From: Congeria kusceri
Lineage: Eukaryota > Mollusca > Bivalvia > Myida > Dreissenidae
Direction: 5' to 3'
Assembly (NCBI GenBank): GCA_027627225.1
Contig: JAPFQT010000370.1
Location: forward strand, 1 to 64,000
DNA length: 64,000 bases
Under the pieces are notes generated by a model. It was not told the DNA's origin and did not search any database. It was given only the letters and a program-made list of their open reading frames with translations. Of this stretch, positions 1 through 10,730 are shown in pieces. The translations under genes were made by a program, and so were the position numbers. Positions within the stretch are counted from its first letter, which is position 1, and every line of letters begins with the position of its first letter.

Positions 1-690
1 AATACCATTTCCAAAACTGAATAATGAATTAAAAAAAAATATATTTTCTATATGCCACAAAATGTTTTTATTCGTGATAATTACTTAGTGTAATATCCAT
101 ACTCCTAGTCGTAACTCGTCAGTCCGTCCTTTCGTCCGTCCTTTACGCTTAAATTCTGTCCGCCGCCATTTCACAGTACGTGGCTGGTAGAATTCCATGG
201 AACTTAAAATAAATATAAAATATGTACTAACATAGTGCACGTCAAGTTTCATTTGGATCAGTCAATGTTCTCTTCTCCAGAGTTATTGCCCTTAATTTAA
301 TGAACAATTACCAATTGTGTTCATTAAAGTTTATTGGTCCCCCTATGTTGAAAACGGTATGCTTATTCAGCCTCATTTACACATAATTTCAAATATTAAG
401 CCTTACAACCACACATAATTTCGTTCTGCATAATCAAGCAATACAATAACGTGGCATAAGAACATAAGATATTACAGACAACAAACTCACAATAAACAAA
501 AAGTTACATAAAACATGATGACCATTATGGCTCTTTATCGCTCACCTGAGTATATTATAAATTGGTTTCGGACAAGAAGATTTTCAATGGGGCGAATCAA
601 AATACTTTGAAGGAATTTGAAAGCGGATCATAAAAGGAACATTTCTGGCAAATAGTACCAAAAATCCAACCAGTGGTATATATATCATTC
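1..690. other. AT-rich intergenic DNA, no gene seen
   Basis: No open frame or splice pair is convincing here. A short stretch at about 62-105 (TTATTCGTGATAATTACTTA) resembles the degenerate repeat at 7.5-7.95 kb, and 118-150 carries the phrase GTCCGTCCTTTCGTCCGTCC that often ends dispersed bivalve repeats. Confidence 0.6.
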
Positions 691-1165
691 CGTCCTCGTT
701 CTGGACACGCCGTCTGCTTGCATTTTCCTCATTCTCACGTGCCAGGTTGTGACTGGATACTTTGCGTACCAGATAACTGCAACCCGGAAGTCAGGTCTCC
801 CTGAGACTTGCCGCCCTCCCTCGTATAGTCCAGTACACGTGCACCAACAACACGTGCACGATCCTTCCCATGATCCCTTACCTGCGTTGTGAAAGAGAAC
901 AAGAGGATCTGCTCCTAATTTTGCAAAAACCTGTCGATCAGGGTAGCGTTTGACCTCCCAGTCTCAGAACTTGAATCTTAAACATGTGTGTGTACATTTT
1001 ATGGAGTGCACCGAGATTCTCTGCCATATGGCCATCGCCCCCAGAAGACTTGAAGTGGGTTACGGGGGATAGTGCAAGATACAGGACACGCCCCGTTTCA
1101 GAGGCGACCCTGGGTCTTTTAGTGCCCGGTGTGAAGCACCTAGTACACTGCACCACGGTTTAACG
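691..1165. repeat. GC-richer block, probable dispersed repeat
   Basis: This block is clearly richer in G+C and CpG than its surroundings. It holds GTGCAC palindromes around 836-862 (ACACGTGCACCAACAACACG). The phrase CTCGTTCTGGACACG near 696 recurs as CTCGTGCTGGACACG near 3945, so part of it is probably dispersed. A 72-codon minus-strand frame crosses it, but it has no start context or splice sites and I do not call it a gene. Confidence 0.35.
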
Positions 1166-3180
1166 TATCATGCGAAAGCCGAGTTAGTAGGTTAGGGTGT
1201 AACGGGGGCTCGAACCTGAGAACACAAGGTTGGGGGTATTTTTACGATATATTCAAAGGTAGTTAACCAATCGAGTACTTGGCATAGACAAAAGCGAGAT
1301 TGAAGAGTCAAACATTTTAAAACAATTAGCGTGGTAGTGCCTAAATCCGCCACCCCTCTTTAAAATTGCTTGAAATTGATATTTTTCTATGTGATCCGTT
1401 TGAAAGCAATTTCTATTGAGTTTAAAACAAAAAACACTTTCTTTTTCGGATATCATTTTCAAGTGTTTATAAAAAAACATGGTGAAAAATCGTAAATACA
1501 GAACTGTTCTACATTTGACTATTGTTTAAAGTCAAGCTTTATTATGAAGCAGTTCGGTGTTTATTATTAATACATAATTCAATTTTCTAAAAAAACACTT
1601 CTTTTCTATTTCTAATAATAAATCAGGTGTATATGGCTCTGAAACTGAGGCCCTGCGGGTGAAGTGGGGAGGGGGGTAAGTAATGCGCTTTTAAGCGGCG
1701 TGAAATTACCGAAGTGACTTCTATTAAATATGCTGGTCATAAAATATTTTTCCGCATTTAATTGTATTTATTGCTAATAAATAACTGATGTTTTTATGTT
1801 TCACATTCTAATATGGACATAATATTAATAAACAATAATTAAATTTTAATGTGGATACCACGCGGTGCTTCAAAATTGCGCGTGCGCAGTATGAGATGGA
1901 TTCCTCCCGTGCAATTCATTTACATTTAGGGGTCATTGACAAAACAATTGGATTAAATATTGAATTACTCAACATATCGAGAAGAACATTCGTCAGCAGT
2001 GTTCAGGAAAACGTCTGATTGATCCACACAAATCAACAAAAAGGTAATCGCTGTGATACAAACACTTATGTGGATGGGGTGGCGAATTTAGTACAGAGGC
2101 GATTTCAGGCACTGCGCCAGTACGTACATTTTGTGATCTGTTGATCAACTGCATTCGGGCTGTAGTCTAACAGTGGCCATATACAATACATTTAGGCAAT
2201 AATGATCAAGCATATGGGTTTGCAGTTTATACAGTTTTTTTCAAGGGTTTGATTTGCTGAAACTTTTAATCAATCAGATTTCGCAAACTAACAACCATAT
2301 TTATACATTGACCAAATGTGTGTCACCCGAATAGTTTATTACGAAACAAACACTACCCTGAATATGAGAGATATTTTTTTTTTTTGAGCAGTTAATACTG
2401 TTGCAATTTTATTTACTAACTATATATAATTCATAATTGAATGGTAAAGCAAATTCCATTAGGGAATATAATAAAATATCATAAAAATAAAAACAATTCA
2501 TATATGATTATGCGGCTCTTTATTTTTTTGTGTTCGCGATCAAAATATCCTCATCATATTATATAAATATCATAGGCAGTTTAGGGATAAAGTAAATATT
2601 GCACCCCGAGGAGAGTGATGTCAGCCGAGGCCGAAGGATTTTTTGAAGACCGCTTTTATAGGATGTACAAACGAGAAACGAAAATCTGTGCACGCGACAC
2701 GGATTTTGCCCATAAAAAGTGTCGCTGTATATAAGCCTGCTAATTTGTGTTGTCCACAATACAGTTGCTTTTTGTCTTCTGAATACTTGGTCATTAAAAT
2801 TAGTATTGATGCTGACATAATCCCACTTCCGGGCTAAAAGATTAATTTACTTGTATTAAAATTGGGTTAATTAGATTAGCAAAATATAATTAAAAAAACA
2901 TTATCAAAATACACTGTATTTGGTATGATATACTAAGCCAAAGAAGAAATCTGACTGCGTATAGTTTTTCGCTTTCTGCTTCTTGTATCAAATTATGAAG
3001 TGTCAGTTTTCTTTTTTTTGGTACAGTAAACAAGATGTTCTAATATGCGAGGCAATCCGCTTTATTTCGATTAATCCATTATAAAACATGTTCCTTAAAT
3101 TATTGTTAGTGAGATTGAATAAAAACTATACTCTTCTTCCCATTATCCAACGTCGTTTAATTAATATATGATACCCTCTT
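1166..3180. other. AT-rich intergenic DNA, no gene seen
   Basis: Homopolymer runs and short chance frames only. Overlapping frames of 62-66 codons on both strands at 2559-2837 lack any supporting signal. Confidence 0.55.
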
Positions 3181-3490
3181 ATTTGTCTAAAGACAAAGAA
3201 CAAAATTATCGCTGTTAAACTACCCAATAAACAACGCAAAAAGAAGTTTCGATTTTAAGCGGAGCATAGTAAAAAGTAGTTCCAATTGCAATTGCAAAAA
3301 TATATGTCAAATCGTTTTAGAATCGAATTAATTATCGTCGTTTATCGGCCAATAAACGACACTTTGTCGCTCTGATGCGTGATTATTAAACAACTCGGGC
3401 TAACGCCCTCGTGGTTTAATTCCTTAGCTTTGGAACTCCAAATCGTTGTTTATTGGCCGATAAACAACTATAAATCGAAAATTATTTCTT
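3180..3490. mobile_element. Hairpin-rich MITE-like element, copy 1
   Basis: The left part reads GACAAAGAACAAAATTATCG, then CTACCCAATAAACAACGC, then the GAGCATAGTAAAAAGTAGTT block seen again at 9.71 kb and, inverted, at 10.6 kb. Two hairpins lie inside: 3337-3360 (GTCGTTTAT, loop CGGCCA, ATAAACGAC) and 3445-3468 (GTTGTTTAT, loop TGGCCG, ATAAACAAC). No transposase frame is present, so it would be non-autonomous. Superfamily not determined. Confidence 0.6.
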
Positions 3491-3599
3491 AAATAACGTC
3501 GCCTGAAATCATAGAAACATTTCAATATATTTGCAATCATTATTATATTGATTTAAAAGAAAACCATTGCTCGAGTGGTGCTGCAAGTTGGAGGTCTAT

Positions 3600-3880
3600 A
3601 TAATCATATTTTTCATACACCTGTGAATAACAGGATCTTATTTGTCACATTTTCAGTGTGAATAATGCACTTTGCCTAAAACGGGGTATGCATGAGGATT
3701 ACAGAAGAATATGATTTCATTGCATATCAAAAACTGGACGTGATCACAAACTTCACAGAAATTGTGAATAATAAGACTGTGATGTATGAAGAATAAGATC
3801 TCAATTTTGACACCTGTGAAGAATGAGATCCTTCTTTTCACAGACGTGAAAAATATGATTTGTGAAAATTATGGTCCTAC
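3600..3880. repeat. Degenerate GTGAAnAATnnGATC repeats
   Basis: Loose repeats of CACCTGTGAATAACAGGATC, GTGTGAATAATG, CACCTGTGAAGAATGAGATC and GACGTGAAAAATATGAT. Copies are too diverged to give a firm unit length. No coding evidence. Confidence 0.35.
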
Positions 3881-4068
3881 AGAGGTCTTATAGCGCCTCC
3901 TGTCCGCGTGTTCGGCGATACACGATCCAGTACATCTTTCCAGCCTCGTGCTGGACACGTGCAACTGTTGTCTGCATAATTTAACGTCTGCCTAATTGTC
4001 GTCTGCACCATGTCAATTGTCCCATTGCTAAACCGGAACATTCGTGTCGTGGATGAAATACGGGTTAA

Positions 4069-4498
4069 ATTGTGTTACGTCTTTGCATCATTTGGTTTTG
4101 TCACGTCGTTGCGCCTTTTGATTGTGTCTCTACGTTGCATCGTTTGGTTGTGTTACGTCGCTGCATCGTTTGGGTTTGTCACGTCGTTGCGCCTTTTGGT
4201 TGTGTCTCTTCGTTGCATCGTTTGTTTGTGTTACGTCGTTGCGTTGTTTGGTTGTGTTACGTCGTTGCGTTGTTTGGTTGTGTCACTTCAATGCGTCGTT
4301 TGGTTGTGTCACTTCAATGCGTCGTTTGGTTGTGTCACTTCAATGCGTCGTTTGGTTGTGTCACTTCAATGCGTCGTTTGGTTATGTCGCGTCGTTGCAT
4401 TGTTTGATTGTGTTACGTCGTTGCATCGTTTGGTTATGTCACGTCGTTGCATGTTGCATCGTTTGGGTATGTCATGTCGTTGCATCGTTTGGTTGTGA
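4069..4498. repeat. 26-bp minisatellite, array 1
   Basis: About 16 copies of a 26-bp unit. The cleanest run, near 4280-4380, repeats GTCACTTCAATG followed by CGTCGTTTGGTTGT; other copies have TTACGTCGTTGC. The unit is stop-free in all three + frames and 26 is not a multiple of 3, which explains the overlapping 111-162 codon frames here. The unit is clearly related to array 2 at 8.1-9.2 kb (shared TACGTCGTTG and TGGTTG). Confidence 0.9.
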
Positions 4499-4499
4499 C

Positions 4500-5629
4500 A
4501 ATTTTGTGTTGTCATGCTGAATTGAAAAGTATCGTCACATGACTGGCATTTTCCAGCACGAGTGAGCACCTTTAATGTTTGTATCGCTTCGTTAAGTAAT
4601 GCACGGAATTATACAGGAAATATACGAGGGGTGTCCAAAATGTTCATGTACTGATACTTCGGTTAATTGTTGTTGTATACAAAGTGCATATATCGCACAT
4701 GTATATACAAAATCGATTAGAGCATTTTAATGTCTGAAGCTGTCATATTTAATTAGCGAAACCATTTTAGAATTCAGTTAATACGGATGTATATTGTATA
4801 TTGTAGAGAAACGCATTTCAGAGGAAGAGACCGGGAATTGCAGACACATACAAACTCCGTAATTTTGCAGTTTTAAGCTGGGGCCAACCTTAAAAAATTT
4901 TGTGTTTGCCATGGCCTACCCAAGGTAGCTGGTTGGTAGGCAATTTTTTTATGCTAATTCATTAATGATCCATTTAGAGCCAAAATATAGCGTGTAATAC
5001 AGACATTGCTTTTGATAATATAATCAAGTGTCTGTTGATATATTGACAAAGAGCCCGTTGTTTCATAAAACATGATAAGAATTGCATTTTGGTATAGCCT
5101 ATTTTAAGCAAGGGTCTAGCTGATACAGTTAATTTATTAACCCATTGGAAAACGACCGAAATGAAAGAAAAGCGAGCTTTTATTTAACCCAAATAAAAAA
5201 TACGATTCCGAAAAGAATATTCGGATTAAAAAAAAACTGGTTTGATTTAACAAAGAAACAACTTTTGAGTATGGGCATTTTCTTCAGGTAGGTCGGCAAT
5301 GGCATAGAAAGTTATTTTTTTTTTGGCCTGGCTTGTTTTGTCATGTGACTCACAAAAAGTGGATTCACAATCGTTGCATCTGCAACATAATCATGATTGT
5401 ATAACAGGTTAACAACGGTGAGGTATTAACTAAATGTAACTAAAGGACCAGACTCACATGAAGTTCTCTATAAAACACGGGCACGTGTTTTACCATAATA
5501 CGTTGTTGTTGCTTTATCTTTAATGACCCTTTCAAATATATCTTATTAAATTATATAAACTTTAACTGTGGAGAAAACTACCGGTAAGTTTGGTCGCATG
5601 TTTTTGGCGTCACGCATTCGTGTATAATT
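4500..5629. other. Intergenic DNA with repeat fragments
   Basis: No gene seen. Fragments such as GGTAGGTCGGCAATGG (5287) resemble parts of the 40.2-kb inverted-repeat element and the 11.6-kb fragments (AGGTAGGGTCGGG). Confidence 0.45.
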
Positions 5630-6600
5630 AAGAAATAATGTTCGATTTTGAGTTGTTTATCTGTAAATAAACAACGGTTTTGAGTTCTGATGCTATTCCC
5701 AATTTTTTCGATAGACAAAGAACACAGTTATCGTTGTTAAACTACCCAATGAACAATGCAAAAATATGTCCCGATTCTGAGTGGAGACTAAAAAAATATA
5801 CTTTTCATTACAAAAATCATTGTTAAAATCGAAAAAAAACAAAACGCATTATCGTTGTTAATCGGCCAATAATGTTTTTTGTCGTTCTGATGCGTGGTTT
5901 TTTAACCCTTTAATTCATACGCACCAGATCGTTGTTTATTGGCAGATAAACAACGAAAATTCGAAAATTTAATCGAATCAAATCTTAAATATAAGCGCAT
6001 CAGAACGAAAAATCGTTGTTTATTACAGATAAAAAACGTTCAAGCGAAAATTATTTCGATTCTTACATGACATGACAACATATTTTGCAATTACAATGAC
6101 AATTACAATGAGAACTATAGTTTACAGTTTGGAAACTACTTTTGCGATTTGTTTTTTGGCTATTTAACAACGGAATTTTTTCTTGTTTTTCTTTAGAAAA
6201 CTTTGCGCGTGTCACGTAAAAATTGCTGTTTAATTTAACTTAAACAGCCGATATAGAAAACATTACCAAGTTATTTAAAATCAGTATTCTAACGTGACAA
6301 GCGCCATGTTTTCTATTGATAAAGAACAAAATTTACCGTTGTTAAACTACGGTACCAAGAAACACCACGAAAAAAATAGTCCCGAAACTGTAAAAAAAAT
6401 TTATGATTGTAATTGCGGAATTTGTTGTCAGGTCATGTTGGAATCGAACTAATCTTCGCATTATCGTTGTTTATCGGCTAATAAACAACGATTTGTCGTT
6501 CTAACGCCCTCGTGGTTTAATTTCTACGCATCAAAACTCAAACTCGTTGTTTATTAGCCGATCAACAACTCTAAATTTAAAATTATTTCATAAGTATATT
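5630..6600. mobile_element. Hairpin-rich MITE-like cluster, copies 2-3
   Basis: At least two diverged, head-to-tail or nested copies of the 3.2-kb family. Hairpins include 5652-5675, 5930-5955 (CGTTGTTTAT, TGGCAG, ATAAACAACG), 6465-6490 (loop CGGCTA) and an imperfect one near 6543-6568. Between them lie the recurrent blocks GACAAAGAACAC and GTTCTGATGCGTGG. No protein frame. Confidence 0.6.
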
Positions 6601-7479
6601 TTACGTGTTCTATAGCGAATGAACGAAATTTGTTTCGATGAAAATATTCACTCTCTTTTCCCAAATACAATAATCCTGACCTCGGTGCAACTCCGTCATG
6701 TTGCATATTGACTGGTACACGTGCACCACGTTTTTCGACGAAGGAGGAGAATACGATTCGCTACTTGTGTGGCTGATTTACGCTTCTGAGTAGTGTTTCT
6801 CATTCCCGTCCCCGCACAAACTCATGATAGCTAAACAATCTTCAAAGGCGCGACATGGGCCCATATTTAGAAAGAGTTGAAAATATGTTAAAACACCACC
6901 ACCATCAACAACACCAACAACCATTTATTAGCTCTTAAGCATACCGTTGCTTTTTAGCCATATGCAAAACACAAGTGCTACACATGGATGAGCAAAATAT
7001 GGAATTAGGTAATAAAAGCAGTTAACAAAAAATATAATATATCTCTAACAAAGTAATAATTGTCACAGTCCTTTGGAACATGTGCTCGATAAATACTATT
7101 AATGGAATTTAATTGCGAATATTTTTATCAAAATCTTGAAACTATCGCTTTCTTCGTCAAACTAAACTCCTATTATAGAATTTCTTAATTTTCGAACATT
7201 TATAAATACCAGCATGTAGCTGTTAACTTGGAGAGCAAATATCTTAAGGGCTTAACAAAAATAATTATTGTTTTCACTACCTCTTCCGATTGAAAAACAA
7301 TGGCCACGACTTAAAATATTGTTGACTTCTTTCATGTGAATGGACCATTCTGAAACTGAAACGCGAGGCTCCGAATCGTGCGTGTGTAACCTCACATCTA
7401 GGCTGAACACAATGTTTTAATGGTATGCGTCCCTTTGTTCAGTTTTTGCTCGTAATTTCTAATAAAATGTTGAGAATTT
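6601..7479. other. AT-rich intergenic DNA
   Basis: A short CAC/CAA trinucleotide tract at 6894-6922. No splice-flanked frame found. Confidence 0.5.
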
Positions 7480-7980
7480 TTATAATAATTGCTTTATTTG
7501 TGATATTTTTCTAGATAATTACTTAATGTTAGATCTTTGTTAGTGCGGGTCACAATCACTATGTACGATCTTTATCCGTGGTGTTCTCAAGTGAAACGAT
7601 AAGTATTCCGATGCTCACGTAATGTACGATATTTTTCACCATCATCACTTCGTGTACGATCTTTATTTGTAATAATTAGATACTGACCGATCATTCGTCG
7701 CGACGGTCAGTTTACGAAACATTGTTTGTGACGATCCCATTCTATATGATATTTGTTTACGATGATCAGTTAGTGAGCCATCTTGATTCGTAATGATCAT
7801 AATATGTAAGATCTTTATTACCCTTGATCACTTACAGCACAGTCTTTATTTGTACGCCCTTTATTCCCTATGATTACTTAATGTTTTTTTTTATCGATAA
7901 TCACTAAGTATAAGATCATTAACACATTCCCCTACTGTACGATCTTCAGTATGATCATGCGATATCAACATTGTAAGACA
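7480..7980. repeat. Degenerate GTACGATCTTTATT tandem repeat
   Basis: Repeated phrases of the form TGTACGATCTTTATTYGT followed by RATGATCACTTA occur roughly every 35-50 bp (7562, 7622, 7662, 7742, 7802, 7842, 7922). GATC is strongly over-represented. Unit length is irregular and copies have drifted, so this is an old array. Not coding. Confidence 0.5.
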
Positions 7981-8093
7981 TTTGAATAAACTGTCCTGAT
8001 ATTGCAATCGTCTGTGCTGCCATGGTTTGTGATAAGCTAGCAGAACTAAATCGTTGACAATTCAGACCGATAACACTCAAATATATTATAAAC

Positions 8094-9225
8094 GTGGTTG
8101 TGTTGGTGGTGTTTTTTGTGTGTTATTTCGTTGTGTCGCCTGGTTGTGTCACGACGTTGTGTCGCCTGGTTGTGTTACGTCGTTGTGTCGCCCGGTTGTG
8201 TCACGCCGTTGTGTCGCCTGGTTGCGTTACGTGGTTATGTCGCGTGGTTGTGTTACGTCGTTGTGTTGTCTGGTTGCGCTACGTCGTTGTGTTGTCTGGT
8301 TGCGTTACGTGGTTGTGTTACCCTGTTGTGTTACGTTGTTGTGTTGCCTGGTTGCGTTACGTCGTTGTGTTGTTTGGTTGCGTTACGTCGTTGTGTCGCC
8401 ATGTTGTGTTACGTTGTTGTGTTGCCTGGTTGCGTTACATCGTTGTGTTACCTGCTTGTGTTACGTCGTTGTGTTGCCTGCTTGTGTTACGTCGTTGTGT
8501 TGCCTGGTTGCGTTACGTCGTTGTGTTGCCTGGTTGTGTTACGTCGTTTTATTGCCTGGTTGCGTAACGTCGTTGTGTTGCCTTGTTGCGTTACGTCGTT
8601 GTATCGCCATGTTGTGTTACGTCGTTGTGTTGTCTGGATGCGTTACGTCGTTGTGTTGTCTGGTTGCGTTACGTCGTTGTGTTGTCTGGTTGCGTAACGT
8701 CGTTGTGTCGCCATGTTGTGTTACGTTGTTGTGTTGCCTGGTTGCGTTACGTCGTTGTGTTGCCTGGTTGCGTTACGTCGTTGTGTTGTCTGGTTGCGTT
8801 ACGTCGTTGTGTCGCCATGTTGTGTTACGTTGTTGTGTTGCCTGGTTGCGTTACGTCGTTGTGTTACCTGCTTGTGTTACGTCGTTGTGTTGCCTGGTTG
8901 TGTTACGTCGTTGTGTTGCCTGCTTGTGTTACGTCGTTGTGTTGCCTGCTTGTGTTACGTCGTTGTGTTGCCTGGTTGCGTTACGTCGTTGTGTATCCTA
9001 GTTGTGTCACGTCGTTGTGTCGCCTGGTTGTGTTACGTCGTAATGTTGCCTGGTTGCGTTACGTCGTTGTGTTGCCTGGTTGTGTTCCGTCGTTGTTTTG
9101 CGTGGTTGTGTATCCTGGTTGTGTTACGTCGTTGTGTTGCCTGGTTATGTCACTTCGTTGTGTCGCCTGTTATATGTTGCGGTGTTGTGTCACTTTGTCG
9201 TGTTACATCCTTGTGTTGTCTGCTT
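8094..9225. repeat. 26-bp minisatellite, array 2
   Basis: About 43 copies of a 26-bp unit, typically TTACGTCGTTGTGTTG plus CCTGGTTGCG. Variants at fixed positions (CGCCATGTTGTG, ACCTGCTTGTG, TGTCTGGTTGCG) recur in blocks, suggesting expansion by multi-unit duplication. All three + frames are open for long distances, the longest 315 codons. The array abuts a dispersed repeat at its right end (9222). Confidence 0.95.
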
Positions 9226-9600
9226 TAGTAATGCCCCCCATCGAAGACGGTGGGGTATATTGGTTTGCTAATGTCGGTGTGTCTGTCCGTCGGTAGACCA
9301 CTTTCGTTTCCGCTCTAAAAGTCCAACCGTTTTTATCCGATCTTTACAACACATCCTGAAAATGTTTGTTGGCACAATATCTCGGCCAAATTCAATAATC
9401 AATCAAATCGTCCCAGGAATTGTGGAGTTATGGCCCTTGAATTATATACAATCTCTAAGTCCAAATGTTTTCATCTGATCTTTTTACAACTTCATGAAAA
9501 TCTTTGTTGGCATAATATTTCGGCAGAGTTCGATTATCAGCCAACTCGCACCAAGAATTGTGAAGTTAAGGTAATGAATTATCTAAAATTTGCATTTTAG
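9222..9600 (-). repeat. Dispersed repeat with GCCCCCCATC end
   Basis: It begins TAATGCCCCCCATCGAAGAC and continues with GTATATTGGTTTGCTAAT, the complement of the ends seen at 46.5 and 53.1 kb. Inside, two sub-repeats of about 145 bp (TCCAACCGTTTTTATC and TCCAAATGTTTTCATC) carry the complement of the GGGCCATAACTC motif. Non-coding. Confidence 0.7.
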
Positions 9601-9699
9601 CTGTTTCCGCTATCCAATGAACTTTGACTTTTTACGCATCATTATATATGTTTTGCTTTTGTATGACTGATATAAACGCACATTCTGACATGATACTCG

Positions 9700-10185
9700 C
9701 TATTTTTATCTATAGACAAAGAACAAAACTACCCAATAAACAACGCAAAAGAAGTCCCGATTCTGAGCGGAGCATAGTAAAAAGTAGTTCTAATTACAAT
9801 TGCAAAAATATATGTCAAATCAGAAGAAAACTGCGCGTTTCTTGTTAGAATTAAGAAATAATTTTCGATTTATCGTTGTTTATCGGCCAATAAACAACGA
9901 TTTGGAGTTCTGATGCGTAGGAATTTTACCACGAGGGTGTTTTCTATACACAAAGAACAAAATTCATCGTTGTTAAACTTCCAATAAACAACCCGAAAAA
10001 TAGTTCAGAAACTGTATACTTCGCACTGTAATTGCAGAAAATGTTGTCAGGTCATGTTAGAATCGAAATAATGTTTGCATTATCGTTGCTTATCGGCTAA
10101 TAAACACCGATTTGTCGTTCTGATGCGGTTTTTTAGCCGATAACACAACTTTAAATCGAAAATTATTTCTTTTATAATGTACGCA
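9700..10185. mobile_element. Hairpin MITE-like cluster, copies 4-5
   Basis: The left copy opens at about 9714 with GACAAAGAACAAAACTACCC and includes GAGCGGAGCATAGTAAAAAG. A perfect 26-bp hairpin lies at 9874-9899 (CGTTGTTTAT, CGGCCA, ATAAACAACG). A second, partly deleted copy follows from about 9950 to 10180. Confidence 0.65.
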
Positions 10186-10379
10186 AATATCGGTTCCTAA
10201 AGGACATGGAATGTTGTATTCAGTGGAGAGTTTCGTATAAAAATAAAGATGGAGTAGTGAAATGGATCGAGAGATCGTGAGTTCTGTTTGTTTTGCAAAT
10301 TATGAAAGTGGTGTAAAATATGATGCACAAATGAACGAATATAAAGGATCATAAATCAAACAACATCTTGCAGTCAAAG

Positions 10380-10730
10380 ACGCATTTCTGTTAATTAATT
10401 TAGAAATAATGTTCGATTAATCGTTGTTTATCGGCCAATAAACAACGTTTTGGAGTTCTGATGCGTAAGAATTAAACCAAGATTGCATTAGCTCGAGTTG
10501 TTTAATAGCCACGCATCAGAACGACAAAGAGTTGTTTAGTGCTCGATAAACACTAATTATGCGAACATTATTTCGCTTTTAAGATGAGTTGACCTATATT
10601 TTTGCAATTGTAATTGGAACATATTTTGACTATGCTCCGCTCAGAATCGGAACTTCTTTTTGCTTTGTTTATTGGGTAGTTTAACAACGATGATTTTGTT
10701 CTTTGTCGATATTAGCGAGTATCACGTTAC
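10380..10730 (-). mobile_element. Hairpin MITE-like element, copy 6, inverted
   Basis: The family core lies in reverse order here. A perfect hairpin is at 10422-10447. The right part, 10590-10715, is the reverse complement of the left part of the 3.2 and 9.7 kb copies (ACTATGCTCCGCTCAGAATC, then TTTATTGGGTAGTTTAAC, then GATTTTGTTCTTTGTC). Together with the + copies this defines both ends of the family. Confidence 0.65.

Noticed and set aside
4010..4520. 111-162 codon + frames
   Set aside because: 26-bp minisatellite array 1, same explanation as array 2.
8054..9296. Overlapping 157-315 codon + frames
   Set aside because: 26-bp minisatellite without stops in any + frame. Three frames are equally open, so no frame is favoured.
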